DNA from: JALOKP01 sp963800865 | GTDB lineage: Bacteria > Acidobacteriota > Polarisedimenticolia > J045 | Length of the DNA: 64,000 nt | Assembly: GCA_963800865.1 (NCBI GenBank) | Contig: CAWDCL010000004.1 | Coordinates: 2,976,001-3,040,000 of the forward strand | Reading direction: 5' to 3' | In this document: piece by piece, positions 36,798-46,652 of the stretch | How positions within the stretch are numbered: the first letter of the stretch is position 1 | How the letters are laid out: every line of letters begins with the position of its first letter | Program-made: the position numbers and the translations under genes | Notes under the pieces: generated by a model | Databases searched by the model: none | What the model was told of the DNA's origin: nothing | The model's input: the letters and a program-made list of their open reading frames with translations, nothing else

Positions 36798-37886
36798 ATG
36801 TCCGCCGAGAAGACCGGCCGCCCCGTCGATCCCCCCGCCGTGACCGGCGGCGAGTCGCTGCGGGCGCTGATCGAGACCCGCTTTCCCGCCTTCGCCGGCC
36901 GCAACGTGCGCGAGGTCCACCGGATCATGCGCCGCTCGCTCGAGGACGACTGCGCGGTCTTCGCGACCCTGTCGGGTGCGATGACGCCGGCCGGGCTGCA
37001 CACCTCGGTGGTGATCCCGCTGGTCACGAGCGGCGCGATCTCCTGCCTGACGACGACCGGGGCCAACCTCTACCACGACGTGCACCGCCTGCTCGGGCAC
37101 ACGATCCACGAACTGTCGCCGCTGGCCGACGACCTCGCGCTGCGCGAGGAGCGGATCATCCGGATCTACGATCTCGGCTTCGACGAGGAGGTGCTGCTCG
37201 ACACCGACCGCTTCTTCCTCGAGGTCATCAAACGGCCCGAGTTCCAGCGCCCGATGACGACGCCCGAGTTCCACCACGCGCTGGGCCGCGCCGTCGCCGT
37301 CGTCGAGGACGAGCGGGGCGCCGCGAACTCGACCGTGCTCGGCGCCTGCTTCCGCGCCGACGTCCCGATCTTCTCGGGCGCGGTGCAGGACGGCTCGATC
37401 TTCCTGAACGCCGTCCGGCTGCAGCGCGAGGATCCGCAGTTCCTGTTCCGGATCGACGCCGGCCGGGACGTCTACCAGATGGCCGCGCTGCAGAACCTCG
37501 CGCGCCAGGGGGGCGGCAAGGCCGCGATCTGGATCTTCGGCGGCGGGGTCCCCAAGAACTACACGCTGCAGGGCGAGCCGCTGCTCTCGCAGATCCTCGG
37601 CGTCGACGCGCGCGGCTTCGACTACGACGCCCAGGTCTGCGTCGACGTCGTCGACAACGGGGCCCTGTCCCCCTGCTCCGCCGGCGAAGGGCACACCTGG
37701 GGCAAGACCAGCGCCGAGTGCGTCGAGACCTCGTCGGCCTACCTCCGGACCGACGTCACGATCGCGGCGCCCTTCCTGGCCGAGGCGCTGCTCTCGGACG
37801 CCTCGCTGCGCCGTGCGCCGAAGCGGCTGTTCGCGCGGATCGCGGAGGCCGAGCGGTTGCTCGACGCGCTCTGGATGGCGGGCTGA
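36798..37886 (+). CDS. Deoxyhypusine synthase-like protein
   Basis: A 362-residue deoxyhypusine synthase (DHS) family member. NAD-binding pieces (VVIPLVTSGAISCLTTTGAN, IWIFGGGVPKNYTLQ) and the active-site segment GEGHTWGKTSAECVETSS are clear. K303 in WGK lines up with the lysine that carries the aminobutyl intermediate in eukaryotic DHS. Bacterial homologues are not established as eIF5A modifiers; some make homospermidine or act on other acceptors. The EF-P-like protein in this window has no lysine at its loop tip, so it is not an obvious substrate. Probably in one operon with the RsbW-like gene. Confidence 0.88.
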   Translation: MSAEKTGRPVDPPAVTGGESLRALIETRFPAFAGRNVREVHRIMRRSLEDDCAVFATLSGAMTPAGLHTSVVIPLVTSGAISCLTTTGANLYHDVHRLLGHTIHELSPLADDLALREERIIRIYDLGFDEEVLLDTDRFFLEVIKRPEFQRPMTTPEFHHALGRAVAVVEDERGAANSTVLGACFRADVPIFSGAVQDGSIFLNAVRLQREDPQFLFRIDAGRDVYQMAALQNLARQGGGKAAIWIFGGGVPKNYTLQGEPLLSQILGVDARGFDYDAQVCVDVVDNGALSPCSAGEGHTWGKTSAECVETSSAYLRTDVTIAAPFLAEALLSDASLRRAPKRLFARIAEAERLLDALWMAG

Positions 37887-37898
37887 AGGAGCCTCCGG

Positions 37899-39812
37899 TC
37901 AGGGTCTCAGGGCAGCCTCGGACTCGAGCGCTTCGCTGCGCGCTCCCGTCCCGACCATCAGCGCCACCAGGAGCCGCTGCGCGTCGCTCATCCGGGCCCG
38001 CCGCGCCACCACCTCGCGCGCCAGGTCGGGCCTGTTCGTGATCAGCCCGTCGACCCCACGCCCCATGGTGTCGAGCATCCAGGCGGGATCGTCGACGGTC
38101 CAGACGTAGACCTCCTGCCCGGCCCGATGCGCCCGCCGGACGAAGCGGCGCGTCGCCATCCGCGCCTCGACCGCCAGGAAGTCGGCGCCGAGCACGGTCA
38201 GGTCGCCGAGCCCCTTGGCGACCAGAAGCCCCGACCGCCACGACGGCCGCGTCTGCTTCATCTTCCGGACCATGTCGCGATCGAGCGACATGAAGATGCA
38301 GTCGTTTTCCATCCCGGCGGCTTCGACGATCGCCGCGACCCGCTCTTCGAGGCGCTCGTCGTGGCCGTAGGACTTCAGCTCGACGATGACGCGGGTCCGG
38401 CCCTTGCAGACCGAAAGCGCCTCGGCGAGCGTCGGCACCCGCTCCCCGGAGAACTGCGGGCCGGCACGGCTGCCGATGTCGACCGTCCGGAGCGTCGCCG
38501 CGTCGGTCTCCCAGATCTTCAGCGCGGCGCCGCCCACCTTCATCAGATCGCTGTCGTGCACGACCAGCACCTCGCCGTCCGCCGACTCCTGGACGTCCAG
38601 CTCGACGAAGTCGGCGCCCTGCTCGGCGGCCAGGCGGAAGGCGGCCAGCGTGTTCTCGGGCGCCGCCGCCGAGGAGCCGCGGTGGGCGATCACCAGCACC
38701 GGCTGGTTCGTCCGGGTGACGAGGAAGCGCGAGCAGCGCGAAACCCACCGAGGCGAGGACCGCGACGGCCGCCAGCCCCGCCCGGGCGCGACCGGAGAGG
38801 AGCCGGGCAGCGCCCGGGTGCGGGCGCACCGCCATCGCTGCGGGTGTCGAGGCGTCGCGGGGCTCGCCGATGCGCAGGTAGAGCCTCGCGAGGAGCAGCG
38901 AGAAGAGCGAGAAGCTGGCGATTCCCGCCGCGAGGCCGAGCGCGGCCCAGAGCAACGCCAGCCCGGCGATGAACGGCGAGGAGCAGCGCCAGCGAGCCGC
39001 CGAAGTGCGGCGCCAGGCTGCGGCCGAGGAACTGGACCGGATACGTCGTGCGCCATCGTCAGCGCCAGGGCTGCGGCCGCCCACGCGGCAAGGACCGTCA
39101 CGACGACCCACCGGTTCCCGGCCGACCGCCGGGCGCTCTCGCCGAGGGCCCGGCGGGGGCTGACGTCCTCGAACAGGACGAGCGGCAGCGCGAGCGCCCA
39201 GCGGGCGGTCGTCCACGCGAGCAGCGCGGCCAGCCCCGCTGCGATCAGCGCCCCGAGCGCCGCCGCGGCCCAGAACTCGGGCGGACGGTGCGACAGGTAA
39301 TAGTTGATGTCGTGTCGCCGCAGCAGCGCCCAGTAAGCGACGCCGCCGGCTGCGAGGAACGGCACCAGGCCGGCCAGGACGCGCACCACCATCTGCGCGG
39401 TCAGGCGGAGCACGTCCAGCGCCCGCACCCCCCCGAAGACGAGCGCGTCCCTGGCGCTCAGGTGGCCGCCCCGCGCTTCGGCAAGCCCGATCGCCATCAG
39501 GCACGCCGCCTCCAGGGCCACGATCGCGAGCAGCAGCGCTCCGCACGCGACGAGCGCGACGACCCCGGCGCGAGTGGTCAGGAAGAACCGCGCGATGTCG
39601 GCGTCCGCGATCGCTCCGCTGCCGGCGCGGGACATCAGCCAGTGGAGCAGCATCGTCGTTGCCGGGGTGAGCAGCGCGAACGCAAGCAGCTTGCAGGCGA
39701 TGTCGGTCAGCGCCAGGCTCCTCCACGATCGGCGGAGATCGCGGAGCGCACCCGTCACCACCTCGCGCGCCGTCACCCACCCGGATCCTGGATCCCGCTG
39801 GTTGTCGCTCAT
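37899..39812 (-). CDS. Membrane-anchored glycerophosphodiester phosphodiesterase, three frameshifts
   Basis: A GDPD-family protein. The N-terminal membrane domain (LALTDIACKLLAFALLTPAT onward, about eight helices) is followed by a C-terminal TIM-barrel GDPD with the catalytic blocks VIAHRGSSAAAPENTLAAF and FVELDVQESADGEVLVVHDSD. Both ends are in one frame, but the middle is not. Adding single bases near 39043, 38972 and 38725 gives MAHDVYPVQFLG, then LLLAVFIAGLALLWAA, then ALLALFLVTRTNQPV, a continuous ~638-residue protein. It would release glycerol 3-phosphate from glycerophosphodiesters at the membrane. The breaks may be assembly errors. Confidence 0.85.
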   Translation of the reverse strand: MSDNQRDPGSGWVTAREVVTGALRDLRRSWRSLALTDIACKLLAFALLTPATTMLLHWLMSRAGSGAIADADIARFFLTTRAGVVALVACGALLLAIVALEAACLMAIGLAEARGGHLSARDALVFGGVRALDVLRLTAQMVVRVLAGLVPFLAAGGVAYWALLRRHDINYYLSHRPPEFWAAAALGALIAAGLAALLAWTTARWALALPLVLFEDVSPRRALGESARRSAGNRWVVVTVLAAWAAAALALTMAHDVSGPVPRPQPGAALRRLAGAAPRRSSPGWRCSGPRSASRRESPASRSSRCSSRGSTCASASPATPRHPQRWRCARTRALPGSSPVAPGRGWRPSRSSPRWVSRCSRFLVTRTNQPVLVIAHRGSSAAAPENTLAAFRLAAEQGADFVELDVQESADGEVLVVHDSDLMKVGGAALKIWETDAATLRTVDIGSRAGPQFSGERVPTLAEALSVCKGRTRVIVELKSYGHDERLEERVAAIVEAAGMENDCIFMSLDRDMVRKMKQTRPSWRSGLLVAKGLGDLTVLGADFLAVEARMATRRFVRRAHRAGQEVYVWTVDDPAWMLDTMGRGVDGLITNRPDLAREVVARRARMSDAQRLLVALMVGTGARSEALESEAALRP

Positions 39813-39967
39813 GTCGCCATTCTAGTCAATTCGGATGGAGGGACGGTTGATCCGTACGTCCGGGCCCCCGATACTCAGGTGTGTGTCGCGGGTGAGCGGG
39901 GGTGCACCGCCGGGATCCGCGTGAGCTGGAGCAACTCGAAGCAGCACGCCGGCCGAAGGGACACGGA

Positions 39968-41639
39968 ATGAGCCAGCATCCAACGGCCGCAGGCGCGATC
40001 CCGACCGGTACTCCGGCGCTCCGCTTCGACGTGGTCGCCGGCCTCACCGCGGCCGCGGTGGTTCTGCCGAAAGCCATGGCCTACGCGACCGTGGCCGGCC
40101 TGCCGGTCGAGGTCGGCCTCTACACCGCCTTCCTCCCGATGCTCATCTACGCCCTGCTCGGTTCCTCACGGGTGCTCAGCGTCAGCTCCACCACCACCCT
40201 GGCGATCCTGGCCGGCACGCAGCTCGGCCTGGCGGTGCCGGACGGCGACCCCGCGAAGCTGACCACCGCCGTGGCCACGCTGACCGCCCTGGTGGGCGTC
40301 CTGCTGCTGCTCGCGGGCCTGCTCCGCCTCGGATTCGTCGCCAACTTCATCTCCACCCCCGTCCTGACGGGTTTCAAGGCGGGGATCGGACTCGTGATCG
40401 TGCTGGACCAGGTGCCGAAGCTGCTCGGCATCCACATCACCAAACAGGGCTTCTTCCGCGACCTGATCGACGTCGCGCGGCACCTGCCCGAGACCTCGCT
40501 GATCACGCTGGCGGTGGCCGCGGCGACGCTGGTCGTACTGATCGGCATGGAGCGCCTCTGGCCACACTCCCCCGCCCCGCTGGTCGCCGTGGGCGGCGGC
40601 ATCGCCGCGTCGTAGTTCTTCAACCCGCACGCCCAGGGCGTCTCGACGGTCGGCCTCATTCCGCTGGGATTCCCGTCGCCGACGATGCCGGACGTGGCGC
40701 TGGTCGGGCAACTGCTGCCGGGCGCGCTCGGCATCGCCCTGATGAGCTTCACCGAGTCGATCGCGGCAGGACGGGCCTTCGCCGGACCATCGGACCCGCC
40801 GATCAACGCGAATCGCGAGCTGCTCGCCACCGGGGCCGCCAACCTCGGCGGCGCGTTCCTGGGTGCGATGCCGGCGGGTGGCGGCACCTCCCAGAGCGCG
40901 GTCGTTCGCGCGGCCGGCGGCCGGACGCAGAAGGCATCCCTGGTGACGGCGGGCGCCGCGGCGGCGACGATGCTGCTGCTCGCGCCCCTGCTGGGCCTCC
41001 TCCCGTTCGCGACGCTGGCGGCCGTCGTCATTGTTTACTCCGCCGGACTGATCCAGCCGCTGGAGTTCCTCGCGATCCGCCGGGTCCGCACGATGGAGTT
41101 CCGCTGGGCGCTGGTGGCCTGTCTCGGCGTGCTGATCTTCGGCACGCTGCAGGGGATCGTGGTCGCCATCGTCGCGTCGCTGATCGGCCTCGCCAGCCAG
41201 TCTGCCCACCCGCGCGTGTCCGTGATCGGCCGCAAGCGCGGCGCCGACGTGCTGCGGCCGCTGTCGCCCGAGCATCCGGACGACGAGCTGTTCGATCGCC
41301 TCCTGATCGTCCGTCCGGAAGGGCGGATCTTCTTCGTCAACGCCCAGAGCGTCGGCGAGCAGATCGACGGCGCTGGTAAAGCAGTACGAGCCGCGCGTGC
41401 TGGCGATCGACATGAGCCGGGTGCCGGACATCGAGTACTCGGCGCTGCTGGCGCTCATCGAAGGCGAGAAGCGCATCACCGAGCGGGGCGTGAAGCTCTG
41501 GCTGGTCGGTCTGAATCCCGGAGTGCTCGAGGTCGTACGCCGGGCCGGCCTGGCCGACCGGCTCGGCCGCGAGCGGATGCTCTTCAACGCGCGCGCGGCG
41601 ATCCGGCAATACGAGTCGCTTCGGGGCGCAGCGTCATGA
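39968..41639 (+). CDS. SulP-family anion transporter with STAS domain, interrupted by a stop and a frameshift
   Basis: A sulfate-permease (SLC26/SulP) homologue, about 556 residues when read through. The N terminus RFDVVAGLTAAAVVLPKAMA is typical. A TAG at 40613-40615 follows GGGIAAS, and the same frame continues FFNPHAQGVSTVGL; TAC for TAG would fit. The transporter core goes on to ESIAAGRAFAG and GGTSQSAVVRAAGG. One extra base at about 41369 then separates it from the STAS domain (ALVKQYEPRVLAIDMS, ending at 41639). It is convergent with the AI-2E gene, with overlapping stops. A real pseudogene or sequence error cannot be separated here. Confidence 0.85.
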
Positions 41640-42692
41640 CTCGCTGAGATCCGAGGTCGCCCAGGACTCTGCGAGAGCGTGCGTCACGGCGAGGACGACG
41701 GGGCCGACGAAGATGCCGATCAGGCCGAACGTCATGAGGCCCCCGATCACCCCGGCGAAGACCATGATGAGCGGCATGTCGACACCCTTCTTGATCAGGA
41801 TGGGGCGCAGGAAATTGTCGAGGGGCCCGACGACGATCGTCCAGACGAGGAGGAAGACGCCCCAGCCGGTACCTCCCGTCGAGAAGACGTACACCAACGC
41901 AGGCACCAGCAGCGGGAGCGGTCCGATCTGCGCGATGCAGAGCACGAACGCCACGACCGTGAGGACTGCCGGGAACGGAACGCCGGCGATCCACAGCCCG
42001 AGCCCACAGAGGACCGACTGCAGGAGAGCCGTGACCACCACCCCCATCGCCACGCCGCGGATCGCCGCGCCGGCGAGGTCGAGCGTGCGCTCGCCCCCCT
42101 CCCCGCCCAGGCGGCGCGCGAAGCGCCGTGCCATGGCGACCGCCTGCTCTCCGTTCGACCAGAGGATGACGGCGATGACAACGGTGAGCAGGAACTGGAC
42201 GAGTGCGAGGCCGACGTTCCCGATCCTCCCGATCAGCCATTTCGCCGCGTCGCTCGCGTACGGTGCGGCCTTGGCCATCAGCGGCTGGAGCTCCATCCCC
42301 ACGAACCCGTCCCACGCGTCGGCCACCTGCGTTCCCACGGCCGGCAGGCTGGCCACCCAGCCCGGTGCCGGCGGGATCTGGAGCGTCGAGAGTTCCTGCG
42401 CCCGGGCGACGATCGCGTCGGAGTTCCTTACGAGGGCGCTGGCGGACAGAAGGAACGGCACAAACAGGAGACCGAGCAGGACCAGCGACAGCACGGCCAC
42501 CGCCGCCCACCGCCGGCCGCGGAAGAAGCGTTGGACCGCGAGCAGGACCGGCCAGGTCGCGACGACGATCGTCGTCGCCCAGATCATCGCCCCGAGGAAC
42601 GGGCGGAGGATCCAGAAGGACCCGAGCATCAGGGCGAGGGTGACGAGGACGACGAGCACGGTGCGGATGATGTCCGGTCGCGGCTCGGTCAT
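41634..42692 (-). CDS. AI-2E family transporter (YdiK/TqsA-like)
   Basis: A 352-residue protein of the AI-2 exporter superfamily with about eight helices. Family features are the N-terminal helix pair, a long amphipathic loop region (about 95-160), and the C-terminal block VGPLDNFLRPILIKKG with GVIGGLMTFGLIGIFVGPVVLAV. The substrate is uncertain; family members export AI-2 or act in Na+(Li+)/H+ exchange. A perfect GGAGGAG box supports the ATG at 42692. Its stop overlaps the convergent SulP gene. Confidence 0.9.
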   Translation of the reverse strand: MTEPRPDIIRTVLVVLVTLALMLGSFWILRPFLGAMIWATTIVVATWPVLLAVQRFFRGRRWAAVAVLSLVLLGLLFVPFLLSASALVRNSDAIVARAQELSTLQIPPAPGWVASLPAVGTQVADAWDGFVGMELQPLMAKAAPYASDAAKWLIGRIGNVGLALVQFLLTVVIAVILWSNGEQAVAMARRFARRLGGEGGERTLDLAGAAIRGVAMGVVVTALLQSVLCGLGLWIAGVPFPAVLTVVAFVLCIAQIGPLPLLVPALVYVFSTGGTGWGVFLLVWTIVVGPLDNFLRPILIKKGVDMPLIMVFAGVIGGLMTFGLIGIFVGPVVLAVTHALAESWATSDLSES

Positions 42693-42859
42693 GGTCGGTC
42701 TCCTCCATGGAACGCGCGGTGATTCGCGGAAGATCCAGGTCACGTTTCGCAAGGAAGTCTAGCACCGTGATGATCGTAACAGGCGCCAGCTGTGGCACGG
42801 CTCGCGAGGCGTGGGGCCTGCGGTAGCATGAAGTCGGCTGGACCGTCCTGGAGGCCCCC

Positions 42860-44181
42860 ATGAGCGAGACCGGGAGGATCGACACCCATCACAAGGCGCT
42901 CCAGCTCAATCTCGACCCGAAGATCTTCGGGACGTTCGCGGAGATCGGCGCCGGCCAGGAGGTGGCCCGCTGGTTCCTCCAGGTCGGTGGCGCGTCGGGG
43001 ACGGTCGCGAAGACGATCTCGGCCTACGACATGACCGTCAGCGACGCGATCTACGGCAAGGGCGCCCGATACGTCTCGCGCGACCGGCTGCTCGCGATGC
43101 TCGACCACGAGTACGCGCAGCTGATCGAGCGGCTCGACGCGGGCCGCGGTGCGGACGACCCGCTTCTTCGTCTTCGCCGACACGGTCTCGGCGCGTAACT
43201 TCGCCGGGACCAACGAGTGCCACGGCTGGCTGGGGATCCGCTTCCAGCCTCTCCGCGCGGCGGCCGAACGACGTCCTGCTTCACGTCAACATGATGGACC
43301 CGGGCAACCTGCTCCAGCAGCAGGCGCTCGGCGTGCTCGGCGTCAACCTCGTGCACGCGGCCTACTTCGAGCGCGGTTCCGTGGACGCCCTGCTCGCGGC
43401 CCTCGCCTCCGGGCTGTCGCTCGCCCGGATGGAGATCGACGTCATCGAGCTGTCGGGGCCCGACTTCCGCGAGACCGACCCGCGGGCGGTCGGCGTCGCC
43501 CTCGTGCGCGGCGGCTACGGCAGCGCGGTCCTGTTCAGGGAGGACCTGCAGCTCGTCCCGCCGTCGGAGGTCCTCCGCAAGCGGCCGATCGTCGTCGAGC
43601 GCGGGATCTTCCGCCAGGTGGAGTCGATCCATGCGCGGATCCTCGAGGCGGCGCTCCGCCGGCTGGGCTCCGAGACCGGCTCGACCGAGCGCGAGCCGCT
43701 GGGCCTGTTCGAGATGAGCACCGATCCGATCGGCGCAGCCGAGCGCCCCGACGATCGCACCATCCTGGACCGGCTCGCGGCCCTGGCTGCGCTGGGCCGG
43801 CCGGTCCTCCTCAGCCGCTACCCCCACAACTACGAGCTGTCGGGCTACCTCCGGCGCTACACGGCGCTGGCGCTGCGGTTCACCGCGGGGACGTCCGCGC
43901 TGATCCCGCTGCTGCAGATGGCGAACTACCCGGAGCTGGTGGGTGGCCGGCTCGAGGCGCTCGGGAAGCTGCTCGCCGCAAACGTCCGGATCTACGTCCA
44001 CCCGATGCCGGCCGAAGCGGTGCGGGAAGCGCTCGCCGCGCAGCCTCCCGGCGCGTCTTCGGTCGGTTATCCGACGGAGGGTCCGGTCACGGCGGAGGAC
44101 CTGCTTTTCCCGCCGCCGCTCGGGCACCTGTACCGGTACCTGCTCGAATCGGGCTGGATCGAGGGCCTGCCGCTCGCGTAG
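42860..44181 (+). CDS. Conserved bacterial protein of unknown function, two frameshifts
   Basis: About 439 residues when two single extra bases (near 43153 and 43260) are removed, which joins GRGATTRFFVFADTVSARNF and RAAAPNDVLLHVNMMDPGN. It belongs to a conserved cytoplasmic family, sometimes mislabelled as a TonB-dependent receptor. Telling features are FAEIGAGQEVARWFLQVGGA, AKTISAYDMTVSDAIYG, HGWLGIRFQ and NLLQQQALGVLGVNL. It has no signal peptide or barrel, so the receptor label is wrong. The biochemical role is unknown. Correction gives a length divisible by three. Confidence 0.8.
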
Positions 44182-44288
44182 CGATCGGTGCGCGCCGTTG
44201 CGCGGCCGGCTGGAGCGGGCCTATCCTCGGGAGTCGCGGCACGAGCGAATCCCGCAGCAACGCCGGCATCCGAAGGGAGTTGAATTCC

Positions 44289-45641
44289 ATGGCCCGGACT
44301 GAAGCACGGTGCTCCCGCGCGTCGAGCCGGTCTCTCCAGCGCCTCCTTGCGCTCGGCTGCGTGATCCTGCTCGCGCCCGGTGCGAGCCTGGCCCTGCCGC
44401 AGCAGGGGGCGCCGGCACCGCAGCCGGTTCCGGCGGCGGCCGGCGCAGTCGAGGAGACGGTGCCGAGGATTCCGCCGGACCAGCTCGATGCGCTGGTGGC
44501 TCCGATCGCCCTCTATCCCGACCCGCTCCTGGCCCAGACCCTCGTCGCCTCCACCTATCCGCTCGAGATCATCCAGCTCCAGCAGTGGCTCGCGAAGAAC
44601 CCGGGCCTGAAGGACAAGGCCCTGGAGGAGGCGGTCGCGAAGCAGCCCTGGGACCCCAGCATCCAGTCGATGGCGGCGGTCCCCGAGGTGGTGAAGCGGC
44701 TGGCGGACGACGTCCAGTGGACCACGGACCTCGGGAACGCCTTCCTCGCGCAACAGGCCGACGTCATGGAAGCCGTCCAGCGGATGCGCAAGAAGGCGGC
44801 GGACAAGGGCGCGTTGACGAGCAACGAGCAGCAGGTCGTCCAGACGCAGGTGGTCGAGCAGAAGACGGTCATCGTCGTCCAGCCTGCGAACCCCGAGGTG
44901 ATCTACGTCCCGTCCTACAGCCCGACGGTGGTCTACGGGCCGCCGATCTATCCCTATCCGCCGATCTACTACCCACCCTACCCGGCGGGCGGCGCTTTGA
45001 TCGGCTTCGGCGTCGGGGTGATGTGGGGCGCGGCGTGGGGCGGCTCCTGCTGCGGCTGCGGCTGGGGCGGCAACGACGTCAACATCAACGTCAACAACAA
45101 CTTCAACAAGAACACCAACATCAACCGCGGCGGGAACAACAACTGGCAGCACAACCCCCAGCACCGCGGGGGCACCCCCTACTCGAACAAGGCGACGGCC
45201 AGCAAGTACGGCGGAGAGGCGCGCGGGGGCGGACAGCGTTCCGGCACCGCGGGCGCCATGGACCGCGGCGCCGGCGGCGCGGGATCCCGTACCGGCACAC
45301 CGAGCGCCGCGGACCGCGGCACCGGAGGCGCGGGCTCCCGCCCCAGCAGCGCGGGCACGATGGACCGCAGCGCGGGCACGATGGACCGCAGCGCGGCCGG
45401 CGCGGGCTCCCGCCCCAGCTCGGCCGGCACGATGGACTACGGAGCCGGCGGCAAATCGGCGGGCGGCGCGCAGGTCGGCAACCGCAGCATCCCGTCGGGC
45501 AGCGGGGCGAGCGTCAACAGCGGCTTCAGCGGCGGTTCGCACGGCTACAGCGGAAGCAGCGCCCGGAGCAGCAGCTCGCGCGGGGCGTCCAGCATGGGGT
45601 CGCGGGGCGGCGGCGGCGGCCGCGGCGGCGGCCGGAGGTAG
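44289..45641 (+). CDS. DUF3300 family secreted protein with low-complexity tail
   Basis: A 450-residue exported protein. The signal peptide ends near LALPQQ. The DUF3300 domain (about 58-230) contains DALVAPIALYPDPLLAQTLVA and PANPEVIYVPSYSPTVVYGP. A Tyr/Pro and Gly/Cys-rich stretch and an Asn-rich run (NDVNINVNNNFNKN) follow. The final ~150 residues are Gly/Ser/Ala repeats around GTMDRSA and GAGSR, ending in Arg/Gly. A GAAGGGAG box precedes the ATG. The DUF2950 gene follows 5 bases after the stop, a pairing seen in many genomes, so they likely act together in the envelope. Confidence 0.9.
   Translation: MARTEARCSRASSRSLQRLLALGCVILLAPGASLALPQQGAPAPQPVPAAAGAVEETVPRIPPDQLDALVAPIALYPDPLLAQTLVASTYPLEIIQLQQWLAKNPGLKDKALEEAVAKQPWDPSIQSMAAVPEVVKRLADDVQWTTDLGNAFLAQQADVMEAVQRMRKKAADKGALTSNEQQVVQTQVVEQKTVIVVQPANPEVIYVPSYSPTVVYGPPIYPYPPIYYPPYPAGGALIGFGVGVMWGAAWGGSCCGCGWGGNDVNINVNNNFNKNTNINRGGNNNWQHNPQHRGGTPYSNKATASKYGGEARGGGQRSGTAGAMDRGAGGAGSRTGTPSAADRGTGGAGSRPSSAGTMDRSAGTMDRSAAGAGSRPSSAGTMDYGAGGKSAGGAQVGNRSIPSGSGASVNSGFSGGSHGYSGSSARSSSSRGASSMGSRGGGGGRGGGRR
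45348..45389 (+). repeat. Tandem 21-base repeat inside the DUF3300 gene
   Basis: Two exact head-to-tail copies of a 21-base unit coding SAGTMDR, within a longer run of imperfect GAGSR/PSSAGTMD repeats (about 45240-45440). In-frame units allow length change without breaking the protein. Confidence 0.75.
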
Positions 45642-45646
45642 GTGCG

Positions 45647-46642
45647 ATGAGACACGGATCGGACGATCGGATTCCTGCCCGGTTCCACACCCGAACCCTG
45701 CGCGTCGGCCTCTGCCTGGGGGTGGCGTGCGCGTTCCCGCTGCTTCCGGCAGCGCGCGCCGCGGAGCCCGCCAAGCCGTCCAAGGGGCTCGCCGCGATCC
45801 AGCAGCGGACCTTCGACACCCCCGAGAAGGCGAGCGACGCGTTGATCCTTGCCGCGGAGCGATACGACACCGCGGCCATGAAGGCGATTCTCGGACCGGA
45901 CGGCGTGGATCTCGTGACCACCGAGGACGCGGTCCAGTCGGAGAACCTGAGCAAGAGCTTCGCCGCGGAGGCCCGGACAAAGACCGTGGTCGCGGTCGAC
46001 CCGCTGGACCCGAACGTCGCCATCCTCTCGGTGGGACCCGAGGACTGGCCGCTGCCGATCCCGATCGTCAGGGAGGGGGGCAAGTGGCGGTTCGACACCG
46101 CGGCGGGACGCCAGGAGATCCTCTTCCGCCGCATCGGACGGAACGAGCTGGACGCGATCCAAGTATGCCTCGGGTTCGTCGAAGCGCAGCAGGAATACGC
46201 CCTGACGAAGCACGACGGCGCGCTCGTGAACCAGTACGCGCAACGGGTCGTCAGCACGCCCGGGAAGCAGGATGGCCTCGCGTGGCAGGCCGCGGACGGG
46301 ACGTGGCAGGGACCGGTCGGCGAGGGGGTCGCCCGGATCATCGCCGAGGGCTATCCCAATCGGCCCACTCCCTTCCACGGCTACTACTACAAGGTCCTGA
46401 AGGGACAGGGTCCCGCCGCACCGCTGGGCGAGATGGATTTTGTAGTGAAGGGGGCGATGATCGGCGGCTTCGCGCTCGTCGCCGCGCCGGCGGACTACGA
46501 GGTCAGCGGCGTGATGACGTTCATCGTGAGCCACGACGGCATCGTCTATCAGAAGGACCTCGGGCCGAAATCGGCCGACGAGTTCCGCGCGATGGAGCGC
46601 TACAACCCGGATTCGAGCTGGACCCCGGTCTTCGGCCAGTGA
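45647..46642 (+). CDS. DUF2950 family secreted protein
   Basis: A 331-residue exported protein with a signal peptide (cleavage near ARAAEPA, residue ~38) and one DUF2950 domain. Typical segments are QRTFDTPEKASDALILAAE, WRFDTAAGRQEILFRRIGRNE, HGYYYKVLKGQGPAAP and MTFIVSHDGIVYQKDLGP. Function is unknown. The ATG lies 5 bases after the DUF3300 stop, so the two form an operon. Confidence 0.92.
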   Translation: MRHGSDDRIPARFHTRTLRVGLCLGVACAFPLLPAARAAEPAKPSKGLAAIQQRTFDTPEKASDALILAAERYDTAAMKAILGPDGVDLVTTEDAVQSENLSKSFAAEARTKTVVAVDPLDPNVAILSVGPEDWPLPIPIVREGGKWRFDTAAGRQEILFRRIGRNELDAIQVCLGFVEAQQEYALTKHDGALVNQYAQRVVSTPGKQDGLAWQAADGTWQGPVGEGVARIIAEGYPNRPTPFHGYYYKVLKGQGPAAPLGEMDFVVKGAMIGGFALVAAPADYEVSGVMTFIVSHDGIVYQKDLGPKSADEFRAMERYNPDSSWTPVFGQ

Positions 46643-46652
46643 CCCGGCGCGG

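Noticed and set aside
40613..40615. Possible TAG recoding (suppressor or pyrrolysine)
   Set aside because: TAG is used as a normal stop by several intact genes here (for example at 2942 and 20401), and no pyl genes or insertion element are seen.
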